64,000 nt of DNA from Yamagishiella unicocca (GCA_003116995.1 BDSL01000049.1:62001-126000); one strand, 5' to 3'; counted from the stretch's first letter, positions 21,735-35,601 are shown. Translations and numbers: made by a program. Notes: a model not told the origin generated them from the letters alone.

Positions 21735-24700
21735 CTAGCTCCGCTGGAGGTCGTGCCGGATCACTCCCAGCAGCTTCATCACTTCTCCGGCCCCAGGCCG
21801 CGCGACCGGGTCCTGAGACCACATTCGCCGGATGAGGGCTGCAAGGCGGGGGGAGCAGCGCGCCGGGTCCTCCGGCAACGGCGGGCGCTCTCCCCGCATG
21901 GACACCTTGTACAACACCGCTGCATAGTGGTAGTTCTGCCAGGGCTGCTGCTTACCTGTCAACATGGCCCACAAGATGATGGCCATCGAATAAATATCTG
22001 CAGCAACAAAAGCGTTTTACAGTTGCGTCAAAGGACGCGCACCGAGCTCAAGGCGGTATCCATGGTGGTGTCGGTGGAGGCACGTCGTTTCATCCGAGCT
22101 GATACAGCTGGGCATCAGCGCTCACCGGCCTTCTCGGAGATCTTGGAAAGCTCCTCGCGGAGGGTCTCGGGCGCCATGTAAGGGATCTGCGGTACAAGGA
22201 TCGCGAGATCAAGATCACGACAGAGGCGCATAACGGGAGTGGAAGACGCACAGACTAGGGATGGCTATGGAAGGCGCGGGTGCGGTTGGGGTGGAAATCT
22301 GCGAGCTCGCGGCTACACTGCTTCAGCTTTGTGGGACCTGCATCAGCCCAAGGCCGCCGAAAGAGGACCCTAGACGCATTGTGAAGGTCGGCGGACACGA
22401 GCCTGTTCGCGTTCACGCGGCTGAATTAATATGTCGTATAATGAACGGGAGACGTACGTACGGCGATCGCTTACTGTTCCTGCGGCCAGGTGCTTGGTTG
22501 ATGCCAGAAAGCTCGACAGCTTGAAGCTGCGGGTCGGCAGGGCATCAAGCGGGTTGCTGGAGTCAGATGTCACGTGGACCAAGTACGCAGCCAGCACAAG
22601 GAAGGCCAACGACCACGATGTTCATCACTCCTGACAGCTTACTGACGCTCATCACTCCTGACAGCTTACTGACGCTCATCACTCCTGACAGCTTACTGAC
22701 GCTCATCACTCCTGACAGCTTACTGACGCTCATCACTCCTGACAGCTTACTGACGCTCATCACTCCTGACAGCTTACTGACGCTCATCACTCCTGACAGC
22801 TTACTGACGCTCCCTACGAAAGCAGGCGGCTCGTGCCATTGGCAGATAGCCCTCCTTCGCCAAGCGCCCAACCCAGGAACGCGGCAGCGGCGGTGGCGCC
22901 TCAACCGCCAGCAGCCTTACCGCGCGAGCCCGAAGTCGGAGATCTTGGCCGTGCCCGCGGCATTGAGCAGGACGTTGTCTGGCTTCAGGTCCCTGTGCAC
23001 AATCGTCGGGTGCAGCTGGAAGAGGCCGTTGGCGATGTCGATGCCAATTTGCAACACCCTTTCAAGCGGCAGCTGCGTCTCTCCTGCTGACGAAATCAAC
23101 TGTCCCAGGTTTTGAGACATTAGCTCCTGCGCAGGATGGCATAAAAAACGCTAAGAAACCGCAATCGTGCTGCTGGTGAGGCATTTTTTGCTTTGACTCC
23201 CAGGATTCCGGCAATGCTTTCATCTTCAGGCTAGCGGTGAACGTGGCTAAGCCCTGGCCGTCCGGGACGGAGCAAACTGCGGCATCACCTCGACAATGAA
23301 CACGCTTGTGTCGGTGATGCAGCCCCCGTAGCACGTGACAATGTTCGGGTGGCGGACTTTCGCGAGGATGCGCGCCTCTTGCAGGAGCGCGCACAGCCCA
23401 TCCATCTCGTACGTGCCTTGGGTACCGCGCATAACGGTCTTCACCGCAACCGTCTGACCTCTGCGTCGCAAACAAATTTTCACAAACAAATTCCTGCCGT
23501 GACAAGGCTGCATGTTGGGCCTCTCCAAACGACGTGTGGACGTGTTATACTGCAATGCCGAAAACGCGGGTGCTATGAACGCTCTCGAGGAGCGCCCGGT
23601 TCAGACGTTGGCAACGTCGCACTCCATGTCCCCAAGTTCGTGTTCTGATACTGGTACACGCGTGAGCGGACATTGCGACAGACGTACCGTACTTGAAGAG
23701 TCGAGGGTACCCCACAGTCATCTCATAAAGCTATCACGCACTCACTTGTAAGCGCCACGATACACGACGCCGAACGCGCCTTTCCCCAGTTGGTCCGTCT
23801 CATTCCAGGTGATGTCTTTCTTCGGGTCGATCTGCGAGCACACAAGTCGGGTACAGGAAATGCGGAGATCCATTCGCGCGTGCGCCATCTTGCACTGCCG
23901 CGCCTCCGCTTCCTCATTTCCCAAGCCACTGTTAGCCCTACTTTCCTGGAACGGCGGCGGGCCCGAGTAAGCCATGCCCGAGTAAACCATGCCCGAGTAA
24001 ACCATGCCTGACGAACACTACCTTCCATCCCGTACAGGCAACACGAGCACCGCTTACCTGCCATGAGACGTCTAGTTGGTCCGGGTCCTCGGCTGTCACG
24101 ATGAGCTGCTGCATAGTTGAGGGAATGCTGCCCATTATTTGCTCCCGTTCCCTGTCGACCGCGGACGCAGTGTCAATCCCCGCGCTGAGGGTGCAGGCGC
24201 CGCTCGGCTCACCCCACGCTGATGGGTCGGAGGCCACCGACTGACCCATCCCACGGACCCCGATGCGCCCGGTGCTCCCAACGTCTGTGGAGCCGTCACT
24301 GCAAAACAATGGTGGCGCTCCTGTGGGCTTCGCGGTTCCATCCATGTCAATAGAGAATTGCCCGAAGCTGCTGTCCACAGGAACACCGTGTTCGGAGGCG
24401 CCGTGGGAAGCCGTTGTAGGAACGGATTGCGTTTGATGTAACTCGGCCTCGGCCCCATCTTTCGCCGCCTTGGCTGCCGCAACGGCTGCAGGCACAGCGT
24501 CCCGCTTGGAGGCGGGCCGTGTTTTGCGCCACCAGAGGAAGAAGCATGCGGCCACCAGCAGCAGCACCGCCGCCACACTGCTTACAACGATGCCGGCAAT
24601 TGCACCGACTGACAGGCGGCCGCTTGAAACCGATAGCGGCCCCTCTGTTGGAGGCATCCGCAGCCCTAATGGCGATGATGATGGTGAGGATGGCGGTGTT

Positions 24701-27700
24701 GAGGATGGTGATGACGGCTGTGTTGAGGGTGGTGTTGAGGGTGGTGGTGATGGTGATGGTGGTGGTGGTGGTGGCGGTGGTGGTGGAGGTGGTGGTGGTG
24801 ATGTTGACGGTGATGTTGGTGAAGGCGTCTGTGCCGCCCTCAACGGGGCATCTGGGTCGACCACCGAGGCCAGGACGGCTGCGGATGTGGAGCAAGGCGC
24901 CGAAACGTACGTGGCGGAAGCACCCGACGCGTCCGAAACAAGTGCCAGGACGCACGACGCGTCCGCACCCGCTGCCGGCCCCAAAAAGGGCGCCAGCTCC
25001 TGCGCCGTCCTCGCCGTCGGGGATGTCGCGTCCGTCACCAGCACCGCCGTCGCACCGCAAAGCGCGTTGCTGGCGCCCGTACTACACGCGTCCGCCGGCG
25101 GCTTGAGGCCAAGCCAGCAACCGGACGACCGGAGCTTTTCGGCACCGCACGCCGCCGCCGCACTTCCGAGGCTGGAGAGGCGCACGCCGCCCTGAGGAGG
25201 GGTGCCGGCGCCGTCGGCCAGCAAGGCCCGGGCGCGGCGGCTGTCGGTCGCGGGAGCTGGGGCGGACATCTCGAGTACGGCCACAACGGCGCCGGCGGCT
25301 GACGCAAGGGCGCGGCCGGTGTCGTACCCTGCCTGAGCGGGGAACACCTGCAGGGGCGCACCGGTGGTGCTGCTGCTGGCGGTGTCGCCGTTGACGGCCA
25401 CCGCCGACATTTCGTGTTCGCACACGAACGGCAGCGACCATGCGCTGCAGTTCCCGACCAGCACGCTCTCCGTTTCAGGCACGAGTGCGCCGCAGGCCGA
25501 CAACCCGTCGCTCGGAGGCTGCAGCCACGCCCTCAGAAAGGATGCGTTGGTCGGCCGGGCATGGCTGTAGCACCAGCCCGAGCAGCCCCCACCGCTCGTC
25601 GAACCGTCGTTGCGACTGCTGCTGCTGCTGTCGTTGCTGCTGCTGTTGTTGCTGGTCACCCACAGCAGCCCGGTCCAGAACGCCGGGGCCTGCAACGCTG
25701 CCCCGGCCGCGGGGTGGAGCGGTGACCGCATGTACGGTGTCAACATGTGTACGACCACCGCCAGGTCTTGAAAGTTGTTGACAGAGAGCAGCTGTCCTCC
25801 GCCGCCGCCGTCCACACCCTGACAGACGGCCGCGGCGACGGCGTGAGTCGCGGGCAGGAGGTGGACGCTGTACTGCTTGCTTCGGTACGACTGTACGGCG
25901 CTTGGCTGCGCACGTGGGTGCACCAGCCCGCCGGCAGCCGTGGGGTGGCTGCGGCGAGGCGCCAGAGTCATGCAGGTCAGCGAAGCGCTGCCGCCACCCG
26001 CGGCCAATGCCCCGCCGCCACCGACTGGATATGTGAAGGGCACGGCAGAGGCCCATCCCTGCAACAAACACTTCGGCGATGAGTCGGAGCCGTTCTGCCA
26101 AGCCAGGGTGAACGCCTGACAGCCTTCCACGGAGGAGCAGTGCTGCGAGCAGGCCCGCACGGCGCCGAAAGTCGTGTTGGCCTGTCCCGCGGACAGCAGA
26201 GTCCTCACTGCAAGCAAGTCCAGCCCCGCTGAGCTGGCAGCCTGCACAGCTGCCAGTCCAGGGCCCTCCCTGCAGTAGTGCCAGACGCTATCGGCCTGGG
26301 TGTACTCGCCGGCGACTGATTCCGCACCGGACATGAACCGGGGCACGTGCAAGCATGTCTGTGTGGCCATCCAGGACGGTCCTGTTGCGTACGCAGCCCA
26401 CAGTTGGCTGCTTGATGCTCCACTTGGAGCGCCACCTATCACACACGTGCTGTTGTGTGCAATCCATGTGTACCCGACGCACGGGGTGGTGCCGCTGCAA
26501 ATGGCCTCACACGCGAAGGCCGTCGTTGTGACTTGGCGATACAGCTCCGCAAAGGCGATGCCGTACTGTTGCGCGCAGCTGTAAGCGGGCGGGCGTCGCG
26601 GCAGCTGGCGCTCCATGTTGAAGCACGAGTCGGTGACGCTCACCTGGGAGAGACGAGCAAACGATAGGACAGACGCGGCGCAAAAAAGCATTATGGCAGC
26701 AGAGTGTCGCGGGACAGGTCAATCAGATGGGTGGCACCGCTAGCTGGAGTACGATAGGGATCATTGAGCTTGCAACATCGCCAACGTGCATTCTCGCCTA
26801 GGCACCAAGGGCGGAGAAATGCGACGACGCTTACCATGTCGATGCGCGTCGTGCCGTTCGTCCATGGGTACTCGTCCTTCCCTCCGACCGTGAACAAATA
26901 CGGCTCGGTTCTTGCGTAGCAGTTTCCAGTCTCGGACACGTCAGCTCCGGTGATGAAGAAGTTGCAGAGCGTGTGCGCCGAGCACTCCTGCGGGCGTTGT
27001 GCAGGATGCCAAATCAGACGGTGTGCCGTACTACTACACCAACTTAGGGCGCGCCTGCTCGTTGAAAAGCTGTCGGTCATGGTAACTCGGGTGCTGGAAG
27101 TCTCTATCGACGTTTTGGTTATGGATACACGTGCAGGCAAAGGTGTTTGAGCGCGTTCAACGAGACACGAGCGTGGGTGGAGACAATGGTTTTACACCGC
27201 AGGAATTACGCTCTACAAAAAACGCAAAATGGCATGTAACGTGTATGCACAGGCGTGTAGACATATGTACACACACCAAACCGCGCCGGATCAGCCTCAA
27301 AACACAGGTGGGCTCTCCCCTCGGTGTGTGTCTGAATGCTCTCGCGCACACAGACAGGGCACCTGATGGGTGACTGGACAGGGACATGCTCCCACATGTA
27401 GCTTGTGTGGTTTGCATTGGACACGTGAAGGGTATTGGTCCTAAGGCACGGTATGGGTTACGGGTCTTGGTTGCGATTGGTCCCCGCCGGCTTACTGACC
27501 TTGGCACAGGCGGCGTCACTGAACGTGTTCACAGTGAATACATCTACCCCCTGGGCATCCATGTGGGGCACGCATGTGTGCCAGGCATCATCTGCGGACA
27601 GCAGCGCAGTTTTTGTCCATCAGTTGAAGGCGAATCCAACATGAAAGACGAAAAACAATGAAGGGCGAAACGCATTGAAGGACGATGCAGCGACGCCAGT

Positions 27701-30700
27701 AACTGACCAAAACAGGTATCCCTGACACGTGCAATCAAAATCTACAGACCGGGACGGGCGAGGAGGAACAAGGCGCGACGCAATAAAACCCCTCGGATAT
27801 TCCCGTTCCATTGTGGAACGGGACGGACGGACCTGCTCCAAGTCGAGCTTGACGTGTCCAGCGGCCCATAGCTGGCGATACTTGAGACACCAGCATCCGA
27901 TACGTGTGGAGACAGCTCTTCACAATTCCATCCATCGTCGCATTGGGTCGTAGGTTGGAGCCAGCAGCAATCGGCATCCCGGCCGTGCGATTAAAGAGGA
28001 TGCGGAACCTGCACCCGAAACCGGCACGAGCATTCAGTCCAAGAGCTCCCGATGGTTGTTCCAACACACTAACAAGCGATGGTCGATAGATCCTTATCAG
28101 AGCAAGCAACGGTGGGTCCAAAAAAACAAGCGAGGCCACGCCGTTCCACCGCGGCGGCTTCATGCCAAGAGGAAGGGCACAAGTCAGGCGGAAACTTCAT
28201 GTTCATCAGTGCAAGCGCCCGGCGCGGCCCACCTTATGCTGCAGCTGGGCGGAAAGGAGTATACGACGTAATGCGTGCAGTGATTATCCTTGCTGCATGC
28301 GTCGCGGCATGCCAGCTCATCAGACGTGGACAGCCGCTGCAGCTCCCATCCAACCGCATCCAAGAGGTCGGTGCAGATGTAGGGAGGTGGCGGCACGATG
28401 CGCTGCAGCACCAGGCAGCCCTCAGCGCCCGGTGTGACTGCTGCGTCGGACAGTTGCACCCAGGGCCGCTCCGCCACCCAATTATAGCCCTGATCCACGA
28501 CCAGGCCGCCCCGCGTGGTGCACAGCAGAGCGGCGCTGCCGTCCTCAGCGCCGCCGGTGCCTCCCGCCACCGGCATGACTGCGAAACCCTGGCATGTTGC
28601 GTTAGCTGCACATGACGAGGCACAGGCCGCCAGGTCACGGACGGGCAGACCGTCTTTGGGTGACAGCGACTGGATCCCAGCAGTGCGCAGCATGCCTGCC
28701 AACCCAGGACCACACATGTGTGTTGCTGAGCCTGAGGCAGGGCTGGCAGGGCCGTCACTGCCCGTGGTGGCATTCTGGCCAGCTGCTGGCAGCTGCTGCG
28801 GGAGGGCATCCGGCACCAGCCGTGTTGCTTTGACACACGTAGTGTGCGCCCAAAGCGCATCGTAAATGGGCAGGCTGGCTAAGCTGGCAGCATCAGGAAC
28901 GCCTAGCAGTATGCAAGCGCGGTGCTGCACGTCGTACAGGTACAGGTCGCAGCTCAGCAGAGACGTGCAGAGGGTCTCACAGCGGTGCAGCTGAGAGAAG
29001 CTGATGTGCAACTGAGCCACGACAGTGGCGTTGGGTGCAGCAAGCAGCTGCTCTGACATGCACACGTATGGAGTTGAAGTCGAGGCCGCTGCAGGTGGAG
29101 AGGGAGAGGCGGACGGAGGCTCGGAACTGAGGACGATCGAGAGAACCGTTGTGAAGCCGTCAGCCCCGCACCCGACCTGCTGACCGCTTATGCTTATTGT
29201 GCCGTTGTCACCGCTGCACGGCCGTAAGCAAGGACTGCCGTCGGAAACGTTGTAGAAGGGCACGCCCGGTGCATCCGTGCCAGCCCAACAAGCAACACCG
29301 CCCACGACAGCGAAATAGGCCAGCCCCGCCTCGCGTGTAAGGTTAAGGCACATCGCCAGGCTCGCGATGTTGCCCGCGAGCTTGATCGGCAGTGGCACGG
29401 GTACCGCCGCCAGGCCGCCGCCCCTTGCGGTCGTGTCTCCCATTGCCAGTCTGGTCACCGTGGATGCAGCCGCCGCCGTTGCCATGGCAAAGCAGCCCTG
29501 GTACCGCACTGCCACACCAGGTTTGGAATCCACTGCCAGCAGCTGCTCTTGCCTCGGGCGTGGCTTAGCGCTGATGGACAGTTGCGGTCGCGACAACGGT
29601 GGCAGCAGGAAACTACGGCGCTCGCAAACATATGCTGCAAATTGCTTGCACGGAGCCATCGCAAATGTGGTGCCGCCCTTGCCAACCGGTGGGCGAATTA
29701 CACCGCACCGCGAGGAAGGTCCCAGAGTGGCAGCTGTCCAGACAAGCAATGGTTCCATTCCTTTGGTGTCAGTCCCGTCCAGCCAGAGCAGATCAGCCGT
29801 GGTTTTGCAAGAACGGGCCTGGAGGACGCCGGGCTGGGCGCTGGCCACCAGCTGCAGCCCGCGCGCGCCAAAGCCGTCCTTGGTGGCCACGCTGGCTTGG
29901 ACTCCAGCCGGGCAATACAGACCCACCCAACACCCGCTGCGAAAGTCGTGGCCCTCGTACGTGCCGTTGACCACGTCAGGCAGCGCCTGAAGCGCCTTGC
30001 TGCAGACCTGCGACACAGCCGCCAGCTGATCTCCTGTGGATACTGCAGCCAAATGGCCGCCGCGCTCCTGGCACACTTGCTCGGCCGCGTGGTACGGCAG
30101 GGCTTTTGGTGCTGTCAGTACCTCGTAAATAAAGCCGCTGTCGTCAGCCTGCGTGTGTCAGATGGGATTACGGATTTCCCCCACTACATCACGGAAGCCA
30201 CGCCCCAACGACAACCGTTCAATTCAGATGAATCACAATTCCGCCGAGCCCGAACACATACCCGCCAGAGAGCGTCGCCGATGGATGTTTTGCAGAGGAA
30301 AGGCAAACTGTGATCTAACCGCTTGCGGAACAGCACGTTCGCGCCTGCGCAACACAGATCAACATTAATGACACATTCAGTCGTGGGTGCGGAAGGTTCC
30401 GTTGCCTTTGCCTCGAGTTGGCATCTGCACGGGGATCGCACTCGCATTCAACGCAGTACGGTAAACATAGCGGCACGACCGCTAACTCGGCCGCCTTACC
30501 ATCTATAGAGCCAAGGGCCGCTGCCGTCTGTGTGCCGGCAGTGAAATTGTACTTGACAGGTTGTCCTGGCGCCAAGGATTCGCCCCAAGCGATCCAGCTG
30601 AAGCCCGACTTGTCTTGCCAATAAAAATCGGTCGGCACTAGGTTGCCGTCTGCTCGTGAGGAAATGTAATTGCGACAAACACACACGGGGCTCATGAGCA

Positions 30701-33700
30701 TACGCTTCTCTTCCATGACTACAGCGCGCTGCGAGCAATGGCCTGCAGAGGTCCACGCGTACACACCTGTCTTGTTTGTGACTGCTCCGACGAAGTAGGC
30801 AAACGTGTCGCCCGTTGTGTCGATGAAGCCAAGGGTCTCGTGGTGCACCCTGCGCATGACGTACCCGCCGGTGTATGGGCTGGCCGACCCAATGTAAACG
30901 TTTGACTCGATGCAAAACAACCCACCAGCGCACGAAATTCGAAACGTCGTGAAAGCCTCGGCTCATGTTCATAGACGCCATCTCTCCGCCGCGGGCACGG
31001 CACGCCTCCCTCGCATCGGGGTAAGTCCTTGGCGTATTCCCATGCAACTCGAACATGAACCCATCACTGATTGTCATGGCTGCGGCTTGCAAATCTGCGC
31101 ACGTCCGGAGGGTTAAAAGCATGTCCTGAGGGTTAGCGCTCCGGAGGCTTAGCATAGGCTGCCGTCAGGGCATACTGTTGGGCGTTGACGGCAGGTGGGT
31201 CACTGGCCAGACCGTGAACCGCGGGCAGCGGCTTGTGAGAGGTTCACCTCATATACTCAGCGACCCAGCGCAGCAGCACTTCAGAAACCGCTAATACAGG
31301 CGCACAGTTTGCCATGCACATACGTACAGTTTGCCATGCAAAAAAGGACAAGCAGGCGGTTGGGTCTGGCGCCCGGGTGCCTCCTCGCTACCGTATCACC
31401 AGCTGGTCGCTATGCCAACATGTCAACAGGTTTACTTCGGTCGAAAGCTTCAGTCGAACGCTGCTGTGATCGCAAGGAACAACGCCAGGTTCAACAACCC
31501 TTGCGATGGACGCCCCTTCGTAATGAAGGGGCGTCCATCGCCAATTGACACTGCCGGCGTTGCCGTCCAACGAAAGGAGCCTTCGCTGCGGGACCTTACA
31601 GTTTTTGGCGGGTAGCTCGCAGGTGTAGTTAAGCTTCAAGTTGCCGCATTCCTGAACGTTTGTGCGAAGGATGTGTTAGGCTAAAATCGCGCCAGCAATA
31701 GCTCTCGGAGAAAAGCGCAACGCGGGCACTTGACCGAATCAACCGACAAATTTGCACGTACCGCCTTTGCTACTCGCTCCCACTTTGAAGGAACCGCTCC
31801 TCCCGAGGATGACATTGCTATACAGCCTTCGTGGTTGGTAGCATTAGGGATCAACCAGACGCCCTCGTAGCTGTAAGGGTTTCCGTCAAGCCATGTCAAC
31901 AGCCCTCCCCCGAGATTGTCGGCTCCAATCCAACCAAGATAACGCCTGATGGACGTGTTGGGGCCAAATTGTATTAAGATGCAGGCCGTCAAATTCAGGG
32001 CGCAGGTACATACAACTTCCATGCGTGCTGCTGCAAACGCTCCCGCTAAAAGGCAGGAGACTCGTGAGCTGGGGGGCGGGGGGGGGCGTTCGACGTACTT
32101 GTTAACGGAGAAGTCCTTTGAGGCTGGATCCAAGTCGTACCATGTCTGCAATTCGGCGGAAAGAATTTCAGATACACAAACATGAAACTGTGAAAGGTAC
32201 GCCCCTTCTATCAACATACCGTTGACCCGCTCCAAGCACATGACGGCCAGGGGGCGCTTCCTTTGTATAGCATTGACTGCGGATCGCAGGGCAGCAGAAG
32301 TCATCTAAGGCCCACCTGTGAAATGAGCACGTCCGTACGGTAATCAAGAATGGACGTCAGGTGGCCGCCCAACGCTTTGCACTGATTTTCAGCGTCGATG
32401 TACGTCCTCGAGACGGTGAAGAAAACATACGCGACGCCGTCCAGCAGCCGCACCCGAGCTGGCACGTCTGCACTAGCACGCGACACAAAAAGGTCCTGCT
32501 GTGACTCACATGCTTCCTAACGGCTTGGCTTCGGTTTCAGAGCCGCTGCTCCAGAACGTGTTCGTTGCGAACCTTACCCGGTGCAGGTGGGGTGGGTGGG
32601 GGCCATTCACAAGCGAATGTCAACCCCAGGTCGCACGGGACTGAGAACATGAAGATTGGCCACTCGTCCAACGCTGCCATGCAGCCGGAATCCAAGTCCG
32701 CTGGTTTCACCGCGACAGTCATCTGCATAAAGTGTATGCAAGGTCTAAGGTTTAAGGTTTTGGCAGAGGAATGAATGCAGGCCCCGTCGGCTCTCATCGA
32801 CTTCCGAATGCAGGTCCCGTCGGCTCCAATCCAGACACGGCGGGTGTGAACGGTGGTTGCCATGGATGCTAGCCATCCAGCGCAGGCATGGAGGGACACG
32901 CCAACGCCGACTCACATCCGAAGGTATCAGGGTGCCATCGTTCCACTTGCAGTCAAGGCCGTTGTTGCAGTAGCCATCTATCCAAACATCGGCGAGCTGC
33001 GGCAGTTGACATCCCAGAAGCATCGTTAGGAAAGGGTAAAGCTTGTTTGCGATCGCACCTCATGGGGCGTGACTTGCTTACCGGCGCGTGGTGCGCGACG
33101 TCGGAGACCAGTTCGCGTCCGCGAATGCCCGTAGGACGGAACAAGTTGCCGCCTTTCCGTGCACAAAAGCTTGCTGCATCTTCGTGTGACATCTTGTTGG
33201 CATAGGATTGGACGAAGGCGCTGTCTGCTTGGAACCGCCCTATAGGCACGCCTGCATCCCATACAGTTGCATGTGAACCCAAGCCGTTTATCATGCAACC
33301 AAATCCGTTCCCCAGCGACGGCTATTACCTTCGGAGTAAATGGAACACACAGGGAAGCCAACATCATCACAAGACTGCATTGTCAGTGACGCTCTGGCCG
33401 ATAGGCTGCTGTTGCCCATGACATCAGTCAGGGCCAGACAGCCTCCTGTCCCCTCAGCTGCGGTCAGCATATAGCGGGTGCCATCATTCCATGACAGAGT
33501 TTCACTTCCGAGGCGGACACCTCCAAGCCAGAAGAAGGGCGTGGTGCCGCCGGCCCCAGTTGAATCGTTCAGAGACTGCGCCACCGAGAGCGCCCTCCAG
33601 GCTGACGAGATGATGGTGTTGAGGGTTGAAGTGGTATGTACTGCCGCCAACCGAGTCCCGATCTGTTCGCACATTGCTTCCGCGTCCGCAAAGGGTACGG

Positions 33701-35601
33701 GTTTTGACAGCAAGCCGACGTGGGAGACCGCCTCGTAATATCCCGAAGAGAAGAAGTCTAGGTTGGCTGCGGAAGGGATGGAGCACCTGGCTTATTAAGA
33801 CCAATCGTGCGTAATCGACGGACGGTCGCATGGGATGGCCTAACAAAAACAAGACTAAGCTCCTTTGTTGGCCCGATACTAGCAATGCGCTTGCTCAGGA
33901 TCGAGTTGTGGGGGCTGAGGCAGCTCTCCACCTTCTCAGGCGTATTGGCGGCGCATGCATCATGAATTCACGTGTAACCTTGAACCCGAATCCGCCTACT
34001 TTACTTGCGTCCATAAGCTTCACTCACTGGATCGGTCAGTGTGGAGGAATACTCCCGCAACGATGCCCCTCAACATGCAGCCTTTGCCGACCTGGGCCTC
34101 AACACAGGTGGCGGCCTTCAGGCTGCAGACCTGCTCCGAAGACAAATAGCTGACGCTACGGCAGCCTGGCGTCACCAGGCACAGCCGCTTGCAAGCGCTC
34201 CACGTGATACGGCTGTAGTACGGCACATGCAGGTCGTACTCTGCTGTCACCTCCACACCTGTCATCATGTCTGACGTAAAGCCGCCTGCACAAGAGGACA
34301 GGGAACCAGGGAACCAGTCTACTTCTACACCCGGGGGTTGCGCTCAACTTCCATCGGGCCCAGTTAGGCGCATGTCGATGAGCTGCTGTCATACAAGATG
34401 CTGCCGGTCATCACCCAGCCCGCGAGGCGAGGATCATCTCTGGTCCAACGGCCACTGTGCAGGCAGGAACATGCCAATGTGCCACCTATCACCACCGGTT
34501 TAAACGTTCATGCCTGGCGTGCCTGAGCTTTCCTGCCTTCCGCGTCTCTGGCCCGCTCGTGCCTCTGGCCTTGAGGTAGGCCCGTCTTCAAGCCATTCCT
34601 CATCTGTACCGCGCTTTCGCTGACGATATCACTTACACTAACGGCAGTTACCACGCTAAGCAAGCAAGTATGCGCGGATTGCAAGGTCAGCTTTTTCACG
34701 CGTCCGCTCTACAATCTCCGAAACCAACGGCTGCCTTAGCCTCCTATGCTCATTTGCCTCTTGCATACCTACTTCGTCACAAATGTCTAGCACTTGCATG
34801 CAGCAGGAACGGGGTAGCATGCGCCTTGTCGGGTGCCCCACAACGCCACAAGCGTGCAATACGTACAACACATTCCTACGTAATGCACAGGGCGGACCAA
34901 CCGACCCAACGCCCGCGCTGCTGTCGCGCTTCCCCACCCAGTATTAAAAGAAAGCGGGCAGGATCATTGCTGGAGTGCCCTTACATGATGCCGAACTTCC
35001 AGACACCAAACCCGCATCCCGGTGTTTGTAGCAGTGCCCAAGCCTAGGTGCGGCGCCAGCATTGACTCGTAGTGCCTACCTGAGCTGCCCTCGAGCGAGC
35101 GTACGCGAATTCACTCACCTTGCGGTGCTATAACTGCTCGGATGTAGACGCCAACGCAGGGACCAGCCGTGGCGGGAAGGTCTCCCAAGGACCCAGAAGC
35201 TGGTATGAGCAACAGCTCTCCCGTTGTGGAAAATGCTGTGCACTCTGACCGCTTGCTGCATGACTTCGCGAACTCCGTTGTGCTGATTGAAACTTGCGTG
35301 CCCTCTGCCAGTCCGTACTCAACTGCACCAGCCTGCTCGGTTATGAACGTCTTGCCAACCAACAAGCTGTAACCGGTATGCAGTTTGCAGGCAAGGGCGG
35401 CACCTGCACAAGACGAAATGCAAAGCAACGCGTTGAGCAACCCCCTCAAATGTCATACCGTTTCATTCTGCAAAGGCCTGAGCAGCTATCATGCTTACCC
35501 AAAGCAGCAAGGGTGCATATTGCAAGGAAGCAGGTATTACGCCTTCCGGCACATTGGAAACTTCTTCCGCACACGAATCTTATCTGAAAATTGCGCCTCA
35601 T
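21735..35601 (-). CDS. Giant C-type-lectin/WSC/PAN receptor-like protein kinase (about 2,816 aa)
   Basis: Exons from 5': 35601-35499, 35403-35119, 34285-34028, 33766-33329, 33251-33082, 32996-32916, 32722-32578, 32467-32316, 32145-32099, 31945-31762, 31651-31600, 31094-30500, 30440-30262, 30148-28233, 28008-27833, 27591-27500, 26987-26835, 26643-24058, 23831-23746, 23460-23289, 23126-22921, 22526-22475, 22186-22126, 21997-21735. Phases agree throughout except for one surplus base in 31094-30500. Residues 1-40 form a signal peptide ('[16 protein letters not shown]'). PAN/apple-like modules come first, then five C-type-lectin-like domains (about 225-1075), a WSC-like domain (about 1108-1232), several PAN-like modules (about 1254-1770), a further lectin domain (about 1926-2086) and a degenerate one, a poly-Pro stalk, a membrane helix (about 2352-2380) and a kinase (about 2555-2800). 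The kinase has [26 protein letters not shown] and APE, so it should be active and faces the cytosol. An extracellular glycan or glycoprotein ligand is inferred. Least certain are the first two exons and the 30440-30262 exon. Confidence 0.75.
22623..22811. repeat. 27-bp minisatellite, seven near-perfect copies
   Basis: Seven consecutive copies of a 27-bp unit (catcactcctgacagctt plus actgacgct) lie in the receptor-kinase intron between the exon ending in the DFG motif and the short activation-loop exon. The copies are almost identical, which indicates recent expansion. The period is a multiple of three, so open frames cross it on both strands. Confidence 0.95.

Noticed and set aside
22623..22811. 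Regular short repeats resembling a CRISPR array
   Set aside because: The 27-bp units are contiguous with no unique spacers and lie in an intron of a eukaryotic gene.
24470..25195. Plus-strand open frame of 241 codons with Gly/Asp repeats
   Set aside because: It is antisense to the poly-Pro and lectin coding exon of the receptor kinase, where codon structure, cysteine spacing and domain matches support the minus strand.
26691..28184. Idea that the lectin/PAN region and the kinase region are two separate genes
   Set aside because: Exons 28008-27833, 27591-27500 and 26987-26835 link them with consistent phases, and a PAN-like module continues across the joins; no stop codon or promoter is needed between.
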